Shown here in pieces: positions 58,687-64,000 of a DNA stretch of 64,000 nucleotides (position 1 is its first letter; each line of letters opens with the position of its first letter). Where the stretch lies: positions 1-64,000 of the forward strand of contig NZ_CP046453.1 of NCBI RefSeq assembly GCF_009734405.1, given 5' to 3'. The notes beneath the pieces were generated by a model. That model saw only the letters and a program-made list of their open reading frames with translations, searched no databases and was not told the DNA's origin. Source of the DNA: Corynebacterium comes. Lineage in GTDB: Bacteria > Actinomycetota > Actinomycetes > Mycobacteriales > Mycobacteriaceae. A program made the translations under genes and the position numbers.

Positions 58687-60312
58687 ATGTCTACGCAGAG
58701 TTCTTCCCCGAGTGTTGATGTCATCGTCATTGGTGCCGGTTTCGGTGGCCTTTATGGTGTGCACAAGTTCGCCAACGAGTTGAACATGTCCGTGCTCGCG
58801 TTCGAGAAGGCCTCGGGCCCGGCCGGCACCTGGCACTGGAACCGTTACCCCGGTGCCCTGTCGGATACCCGCAGCCATCTCTACCGCTACTCGTTTGACA
58901 AGGACCTGCTGCAGGACAGCTCCTGGGAGAACACGTATCTCACGCAGCCGGAGATCCTGGCGTATTTCGAGGATGTCGTCGAGCGGTTTGATCTGGCGCG
59001 GCACTACCGGTTCAACACCGAGGTCACCTCGTCGGTGTATCTGGAGGATGAGCAGCTGTGGGAGGTCACCGCCGGGGGGCAGATCTACCGTGCACGCTAC
59101 GTGTTCAACGCGGTGGGGCTGCTCTCGGCGGTGAACATGCCCGATATTGCGGGCCTGGACACCTTCGAGGGCCTGGTGCTGCATACCGGTGCGTGGCCGG
59201 AGGGCATTGATCTGTCCGGCAAGCGCGTCGGTGTGGTCGGTTCCGGGTCGACGGGTACGCAGGTGGTCACAGCGTTGGGTCCGGTGGTGGAGCATCTGAC
59301 GCATTTCATCCGGACGCCGCAGTATTCGGTGCCGGTGGGCAAGCGCCCGGTGTCGGAGGCGGAACTGGCGGAGATCAAGGCGAATTATGAGCAGATCTGG
59401 GAGCAGGCGAAGAACTCGTCGGTGGCGTTCGGGTTCGAGGAGGCCACCACTCCGGCGATGTCGGTGTCGGCGCAGGAGCGGGAGCGGGTGTTCCACCAGG
59501 CGTGGGAGGAGGGTGGCGGGTTCAACTTCATGTTCGGCACCTTCGGGGATATCGCCACGGATGTGGCGGCCAATGAGGCGGCCGCGGCGTTTATCCGGGG
59601 CAAGATCGCCGAGATCGTCACGGATCCGGAGAAGGCGCGGAAGCTGACCCCGCATGATCTCTATGCGCGTCGGCCTCTGTGTGATGACGGGTTCTACGAC
59701 ACGTTCAACCGGGACAATGTGGATGTCGTGGCGTTGAAGGAGACGCCGTTTCAGGAGATCACCCCTGAGGGTGTGGTCACCGCGGACGGGAAGCTCCATG
59801 AGGTGGATGTGCTGGTGTTTGCCACGGGGTTTGATGCGGTGGATGGTAATTACCGTCGGATGGAGATCCGTGGTCGGGGTGGGGTGAGTATCAATGAGCA
59901 TTGGGATGGTCAGCCCAGCAGTTATCTGGGTGTGACGACGTCGAAGTTTCCGAACTGGTTCATGATTTTGGGTCCCAATGGTCCGTTCACGAATCTGCCG
60001 CCGAGCATTGAGACGCAGGTGGAGTGGATTGCGGAGTTGGTGGCGTTTGCCGAGGCTAATGGCATCACGGCGGTGGAGCCGGAGGAGGCGACGGTGGAGG
60101 CGTGGACGGATACGTGTCGGGAGATTGCGGGGATGACGGTGTTCACGAAGGTGGATTCGTGGATTTTCGGTGCGAATGTGCCGGGGAAGAAGCCGTCGGT
60201 GTTGTTCTACCTCGGGGGCCTGGGTAACTACCGGTCCATTCTGCGGGATGTCGCCGACAGCGGATACCAGGGCTTTGCGCTGGCGCGGGCAAAGGACACC
60301 GTTCTCGTCTGA
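58687..60312 (+). CDS. Baeyer-Villiger monooxygenase (cyclohexanone-type)
   Basis: This flavoenzyme inserts oxygen next to a ketone to give esters or lactones. The 541-residue product has two Rossmann motifs (IGAGFGGLYGVHK near 13-25 and VGSGSTGTQV near 188-197). Between them is the type I BVMO fingerprint FxGxxxHxxxW(P/D), read as FEGLVLHTGAWP near 158-169. PAGTWHWNRYPG and the C-terminal PNGPFTNLPPS are also typical of cyclohexanone-type members. ATG 58687 follows AAAAAAGGA. The stretch 59800-60200 has noticeably more T-ending codons than its flanks. An SDR gene is divergent; an AtoE-type transporter gene follows. Confidence 0.92.
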   Translation: MSTQSSSPSVDVIVIGAGFGGLYGVHKFANELNMSVLAFEKASGPAGTWHWNRYPGALSDTRSHLYRYSFDKDLLQDSSWENTYLTQPEILAYFEDVVERFDLARHYRFNTEVTSSVYLEDEQLWEVTAGGQIYRARYVFNAVGLLSAVNMPDIAGLDTFEGLVLHTGAWPEGIDLSGKRVGVVGSGSTGTQVVTALGPVVEHLTHFIRTPQYSVPVGKRPVSEAELAEIKANYEQIWEQAKNSSVAFGFEEATTPAMSVSAQERERVFHQAWEEGGGFNFMFGTFGDIATDVAANEAAAAFIRGKIAEIVTDPEKARKLTPHDLYARRPLCDDGFYDTFNRDNVDVVALKETPFQEITPEGVVTADGKLHEVDVLVFATGFDAVDGNYRRMEIRGRGGVSINEHWDGQPSSYLGVTTSKFPNWFMILGPNGPFTNLPPSIETQVEWIAELVAFAEANGITAVEPEEATVEAWTDTCREIAGMTVFTKVDSWIFGANVPGKKPSVLFYLGGLGNYRSILRDVADSGYQGFALARAKDTVLV

Positions 60313-60358
60313 TCGCCCTCCCCATCTTGACACCCGTCGCCCCACAGAAAGCATCACC

Positions 60359-61723
60359 ATGAACCTGATCCTCGCCACCCGAAGAGCGAACACGGCAGTC
60401 AGCCAGCGCGTGAGCAACTCGGTCCAGCGCTACCTCCCGGAACCGATGGTCATCGCCATCGCCCTCACAGTCGTCGTCTTCGCCATGGCCATCCTCGTGG
60501 AAGGGGCCGGCCCGCTCGACACCCTCCGCATGTGGGGCGACGGCCTTTGGACGCTGCTCGCCTTCTCCATGCAGGTCACGGTCCTCCTGCTCACCGGTTA
60601 CATGCTGGCTAACACCCCGATCGTGCAACGCCTGATCGACGGCATGGCCAGCCGGGTCACCAACCCCCGCGTCGCGGTTGCCCTGGCCTGCTTCATCGGC
60701 CTCATGGGCGCCTGGCTCAACGCCGGGCTGGGCATGGTGCTCGGCACGATCATCGCCCAGCGCCTGGCCTGCCACGTCAAGGGGATGCACTACCCGCTCG
60801 CCGTCGCCGGAGGTTACGCCGGCTTCTGCATCTACGGCATCGGCATCTCGGGCACCGTTCCGCTGTCCATTGCCACGCCGGGGCACCCGATAGAGCCGCT
60901 CATGGGCGTCGCGCCGCTCTCCTCCACTGTCTTTCACCCCCTCATGCTGGGCACCTCGCTGCTCGTCGCCGTGACCATGCCGCTGTTCGTCGCACTGCTC
61001 CATCCGCGGACCCCGGCCGAGGTGATCGAGGCTGACCCCGCGACGCTGCCCGCCAGGCTGAGGACCACCCTGGAGTCCAAGCCGGGCCAGATGACCTTCT
61101 CGGACCGGCTGAGCCACAGCCGCGCACCCGGCTGGGTCATCGGCACCATCGGCATCGCGTACTCCGTCCTCTATGTGACGGACGGCGGGGCGGTCAACTT
61201 CGACAGCATCAACGCGCTCTTCCTGTTCCTGTGCCTGTTCCTCTACGGCCGCCCGGCGGCCTTCCTCAAGTCGCTGCAGAAGAGCACCCCCATGATCAGC
61301 GCCGTCCTGGTGCAGTACCCGCTCTACGCAGGCATCATGGGCGTGCTCGCCGGCTCCGGGCTCATGATCACCATGGCCGGTGTCTTCGCGCAGTTCTCTA
61401 CGGCGGAGACCCTGCCCTTCTTCAGCTTCATCTCGGGTGGTTTCATCAACCTGCTCGCCCCCTCGACCGGCGCCCAGTGGGCCATCCAGGGGCCGGTGAT
61501 GGTGGAGGCTGCCAACCAGATGGGCGCCAACGTCACCGCCACCGCCATGGGTGTCGCGATGGGGGACCAGTGGACCAATGCGATCCAGCCCCTCTGGATC
61601 CTGCCGGCCCTCGCCATCTCCGGCATCAAGCTCCGGGACGCCATGGTCTACCTGATCTACATCACCGTCTTCCTGGGCGTGATCTTCAGCGTCGCCATGC
61701 TGATGTGGGGCTTCTTCGGCTGA
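60359..61723 (+). CDS. AtoE-type short-chain fatty acid transporter
   Basis: The 454-residue membrane protein matches the AtoE/TIGR00366 family of short-chain fatty acid permeases. It has about 11 helices, with ARRANTAVSQRVSNSVQRYLPEP-like N-terminus, FIGLMGAWLNAGLGMVLG, ISGGFINLLAPSTGAQWAIQGP and AMGVAMGDQWTNAIQPLWILPAL, the family hallmarks. It could take up an acid produced or required in the BVMO pathway. ATG 60359 lies 46 bases after the BVMO stop, so co-transcription is likely. A terminator follows the gene. Confidence 0.9.
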   Translation: MNLILATRRANTAVSQRVSNSVQRYLPEPMVIAIALTVVVFAMAILVEGAGPLDTLRMWGDGLWTLLAFSMQVTVLLLTGYMLANTPIVQRLIDGMASRVTNPRVAVALACFIGLMGAWLNAGLGMVLGTIIAQRLACHVKGMHYPLAVAGGYAGFCIYGIGISGTVPLSIATPGHPIEPLMGVAPLSSTVFHPLMLGTSLLVAVTMPLFVALLHPRTPAEVIEADPATLPARLRTTLESKPGQMTFSDRLSHSRAPGWVIGTIGIAYSVLYVTDGGAVNFDSINALFLFLCLFLYGRPAAFLKSLQKSTPMISAVLVQYPLYAGIMGVLAGSGLMITMAGVFAQFSTAETLPFFSFISGGFINLLAPSTGAQWAIQGPVMVEAANQMGANVTATAMGVAMGDQWTNAIQPLWILPALAISGIKLRDAMVYLIYITVFLGVIFSVAMLMWGFFG

Positions 61724-61743
61724 TCTGAAGTCGGTGCGACGAA

Positions 61744-61790
61744 AGACCGGACCCGGGGAGCAGTTCAACTGCTCCCCGGGTCCGGTTGTT
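61744..61790. terminator. Bidirectional terminator between AtoE and CMD genes
   Basis: Perfect stem ACCGGACCCGGGGAGCAG / CTGCTCCCCGGGTCCGGT with a TTCAA loop stands between two convergent genes. Confidence 0.85.
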
Positions 61791-61808
61791 GTCCGTGTCC
61801 GGCGGTGG

Positions 61809-62249
61809 CTATTCCGCAGAGGCCTCCGGCTCCATGCCGCGCTCGGCCATGACCTCCTTGACCAGGGTCAGTGCGTTGAGCACCCGCGGAAATCCGACGT
61901 AGGGGAGAAGGTGGATCAGGGTGCCCACGATCTTCTCCTTGGTCAGGCCCACGTTGAAGCCGACGTTGATGTGGAGCTTCAGCTGGCGTTCCGTGCCCAG
62001 GGCGGCCAGGGAGGAGATGGTCACCATGGTCTGCTCCTGCTGGGACAGGCTGTCGCGGGAGTAGATGTCGCCGAAGGCGAAGGAGACGATGTACTCGGAG
62101 AGCAGCGGGTCCAGGTCCTTGTAGGAATCGACGAGCTTGACATGGTCGTAGGTGGTGGACTGGTCGCTGGCCACCAGCTCCATCATGCGGTCCAGGCCCT
62201 TCTGGAATCGCTCGGTGGTCTCGGGGTTCTGGTTCTTGTCCTGTGTCAT
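61809..62249 (-). CDS. Carboxymuconolactone decarboxylase-family protein
   Basis: The 146-residue all-helical product has the CMD domain (about 50-130): SLSQQEQTMVTISSLAALGTERQLKLHINVGF and GLTKEKIVGTLIHLLPYVGFPRVLNALTLV. It lacks the CxxC redox pair of AhpD, so it is closer to gamma-carboxymuconolactone decarboxylase-like proteins. Activity is unsettled. ATG 62249 was chosen because coding composition starts there. It diverges from the cmtR gene, sharing a short 92-base intergenic region with an operator-like repeat. Confidence 0.85.
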   Translation of the reverse strand: MTQDKNQNPETTERFQKGLDRMMELVASDQSTTYDHVKLVDSYKDLDPLLSEYIVSFAFGDIYSRDSLSQQEQTMVTISSLAALGTERQLKLHINVGFNVGLTKEKIVGTLIHLLPYVGFPRVLNALTLVKEVMAERGMEPEASAE

Positions 62250-62326
62250 GCCCCGACCGTAGCAACGGGCAACGGGGAAAAGTTGCTTCATTTCCGAACA
62301 CTTCTGAGGGATCATTCAGTGTTCGC

Positions 62327-62342
62327 TGTACAGTTCAGTACA
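62327..62342. promoter_or_regulatory. TGTAC/GTACA inverted repeat at the cmtR start
   Basis: TGTAC-N6-GTACA runs up to the first base of the cmtR start codon (62342). ArsR-family repressors often bind such sites at their own promoter. Confidence 0.45.
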
Positions 62343-62704
62343 TGCTGACCATTGCTTCCCGTCTTGACGTGATGAACAGGCTGGGTCGCGCCATGGCCGA
62401 CCCGACCCGTTCCGGTATTCTGCTCACGCTGCTGGAGGGGCCGGCCTATCCGGCCGAACTCGCCCGCGAACTGGGGCTGACGCGCTCGAACGTGTCCAAT
62501 CATCTGACGTGCCTGCGTGACTGCGGCATCATCCGCGCCGAGCCCGAGGGGCGCCGTACCCGCTACGAGCTTGTCGACGCCCATCTCGCCCGGGCCCTCA
62601 ACCTCCTGCTCGACACCACCCTCGCGGTCGACGCCAGCGCTCCCTGCCTGGACCCCCGGTGTTCCGTCGAGGGTTGCGCCGACATGGAAGGGGGGCAGCT
62701 GTGA
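62342..62704 (+). CDS. cmtR: ArsR-family metal sensor CmtR
   Basis: CmtR represses a metal-efflux operon until Cd(II) or Pb(II) binds. The 120-residue winged-helix product matches mycobacterial CmtR: RLGRAMADPTRSGILLTLLEGP, then GLTRSNVSNHLTCLRDCGI (recognition helix). The ligand cysteines fall at 57, 61 and 102, the same numbering as in M. tuberculosis. Extra cysteines (107, 112) add possible sites. ATG 62342 follows a TGTAC-N6-GTACA repeat. The stop overlaps the GTG start of a P-type ATPase by four bases, so the sensor and pump are coupled. Confidence 0.93.
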   Translation: MLTIASRLDVMNRLGRAMADPTRSGILLTLLEGPAYPAELARELGLTRSNVSNHLTCLRDCGIIRAEPEGRRTRYELVDAHLARALNLLLDTTLAVDASAPCLDPRCSVEGCADMEGGQL

Positions 62705-64000
62705 CCGTCTCCGCCTGCGGATGCGAAGCACCGGAACCGGTGGCCGCGGAGGAGGAGTCCACGCCCTGGTGGCGCAACCGCTCCGTCCTCATCCCGGTCG
62801 CATCTGGACTCGCCCTGCTCCTGGGGCTGATTCTGGAGTGGTTCGTCCCCACCGTGGAGACCATCCCGCAGGTGTTGTTCTGGGCCTCCCTGCTGCTGGG
62901 TGCCTCCCAGTTCGCCCCCGGTGCGCTCCGGGGCCTGTTCACCCGCGGCAGACTGGGCATCGGCCTCTTGATGACCATCAGCGCGATCGGCGCGGTGCTC
63001 CTCGGGTTCATCGAGGAGGCCGCCGCCCTGGCCTTCCTGTACTCCATCGTGGAGGCGTTGGAGGACGCAGCGATGGACAAGGCACGTTCGGGACTGCGTT
63101 CCCTGCTGGCGTTGATCCCCTCGACCGCGACCGTGGTGGCCGCCGACGGTGCCACCCGCGCGGTGCCTGTTGAGGATCTGGTGCCCGGGCAGATCCTCCG
63201 CCTGGCCGCGGGGGAGCGTCTGGCCACCGACGGTGTGGTCCGGTCCGGGCGCAGCAGCCTGGATGTCTCGGCGGTCACCGGTGAATCCATCCCCGTGGAG
63301 GCAGGGCCGGGGGAGAAGGTGCCGGCCGGCGCGATCAACGCCTCCGGGGTGCTTGAGGTGGAGGCCACCGCCTCCGGCACGGACAACTCCCTGACCACCG
63401 TGGTCAGGCTGGTCGAGCAGGCCCAGGCGAAGAAGGGGGAGCTGGCGCGCATCGCGGACCGTCTGGCCCGGCCCCTGGTGCCCGGGGTGCTCGTCCTCGC
63501 GGCCCTGGTCGCCCTCATCGGATCCCTGTCGGGTGATCCGGGCCTGTGGATTGAGCGCGCCCTGGTCGTGCTGGTCGCGGCCTCACCCTGCGCTCTGGCG
63601 ATCTCCGTGCCCATCACCGTGGTATCCGGCATCGGCGCGGCCAGCCGCTTCGGCGTGGTCATCAAGTCCGGTGCCGCCTTTGAACGCCTCGGCGGCATCC
63701 GGCACCTCGCGCTGGACAAGACCGGCACCCTGACCCGCAATCAGCCCACCGTCGCGGAGGTGCTCACCGTCGACGGCGTCGCGCGAGAGGAGCTCCTCGG
63801 CTGGGCCGCGGCGCTGGAGTCCCGCAGCACTCACCCTCTGGCCGCCGCGATCACCGCCGCCGCCCCGGAAGTCCCGGAGGTCCGGAACGTCACCGAGGTC
63901 GCGGGCCAGGGCATCACCGGGCTTATCGATGCCGCGCCGATCGCCGTCGGCAGCCCCCGCTGGCTCGACCCCGGCCCGCTGGCGGTTCCGGCCGCGGAGC
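62701..64000 (+). CDS. P1B-type metal-transporting ATPase (partial at window end)
   Basis: The gene runs off the window; 433 complete codons are visible. Starting GTG 62701, it has a short Cys-containing N-terminus (ACGC) without a full heavy-metal-binding domain, and several membrane helices. The actuator motif TGES is at 193-196, the membrane metal-site motif is SPC at 295-297, and the phosphorylation site DKTGT starts at 339. SPC rather than CPC marks subgroup P1B-4, often linked to Co, Ni or Fe export, while the adjacent CmtR senses Cd/Pb elsewhere. The C-terminal part is not visible. Confidence 0.9.
   Translation, partial: MTVSACGCEAPEPVAAEEESTPWWRNRSVLIPVASGLALLLGLILEWFVPTVETIPQVLFWASLLLGASQFAPGALRGLFTRGRLGIGLLMTISAIGAVLLGFIEEAAALAFLYSIVEALEDAAMDKARSGLRSLLALIPSTATVVAADGATRAVPVEDLVPGQILRLAAGERLATDGVVRSGRSSLDVSAVTGESIPVEAGPGEKVPAGAINASGVLEVEATASGTDNSLTTVVRLVEQAQAKKGELARIADRLARPLVPGVLVLAALVALIGSLSGDPGLWIERALVVLVAASPCALAISVPITVVSGIGAASRFGVVIKSGAAFERLGGIRHLALDKTGTLTRNQPTVAEVLTVDGVAREELLGWAAALESRSTHPLAAAITAAAPEVPEVRNVTEVAGQGITGLIDAAPIAVGSPRWLDPGPLAVPAAE

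Overview
The window is about 62-63% GC and begins exactly at the GTG start of dnaA, so it looks like a Corynebacterium chromosome numbered from its replication origin. Support for the genus comes from the order dnaA-dnaN-recF-dciA-gyrB ... gyrA-DUF3566-tRNA-Ile-tRNA-Ala, the crgA/pknB/pknA/pbpA/rodA/pstP/fhaB/fhaA block followed by tRNA-Leu, the WhiB-family regulator, metE/metF, and many GTG and TTG starts. The species cannot be fixed from sequence reading alone. The breadth of aromatic and ketone catabolism suggests an environmental rather than a strictly host-bound lineage.

Layout. 1-7.3 kb: replication core with oriC (DnaA boxes and an AT-rich stretch) between dnaA and dnaN; recF appears to use an ATC start. 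7.4-12.0 kb: an accessory block inserted between gyrB and gyrA. It holds two paralogous secreted proteins with LANTG sorting signals, a truncated third paralog, a phosphoesterase, a DUF6918-like protein and a ribbon-helix-helix/Doc-like gene pair. 12.4-15.6 kb: gyrA, DUF3566 protein, tRNA-Ile and tRNA-Ala. 15.7-24 kb: CAP-domain secreted protein, CueP-like lipoprotein, CDF metal exporter, metF, metE, ppiA and a rhomboid protease. A second dense DnaA-box cluster follows (23.9-24.2 kb).

24.4-29.4 kb: a GntP-type permease, then a persulfide-detoxification operon (CstB-like persulfide dioxygenase-sulfurtransferase, rhodanese with membrane tail, TauE/SafE exporter) behind a CsoR/CstR-like operator. 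29.5-38.8 kb: crgA and the conserved Ser/Thr-kinase, cell-wall elongation and FHA operon. 39-44.4 kb: tRNA-Leu, DASS transporter, WhiB-like protein, M23 peptidase, flavin reductase, a membrane protein/HTH pair and cspA.

44.9-52.8 kb: a hydroxyquinol-forming aromatic catabolic cluster. It comprises an AraC regulator, a two-component flavin monooxygenase, an HSL-type esterase, maleylacetate reductase, hydroxyquinol 1,2-dioxygenase and an FAD phenol hydroxylase. It ends next to a decayed serine recombinase, which hints at horizontal acquisition. 53.7-64 kb: small membrane proteins, TspO, an MBL-fold lipoprotein, an FGGY kinase, an SDR, a Baeyer-Villiger monooxygenase, an AtoE-type transporter, a carboxymuconolactone-decarboxylase-like protein, and CmtR with a P1B-type ATPase truncated by the window end.

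The least explained material is the secreted-protein family at 7.4-12.0 kb. It is defined by a shared signal peptide, a glycine/alanine/leucine-rich module, a repeated AE(F)VDxKAIAQ motif and a LANTG anchor. The second DnaA-box cluster and the Doc-like protein with a degenerate catalytic motif are also worth attention.
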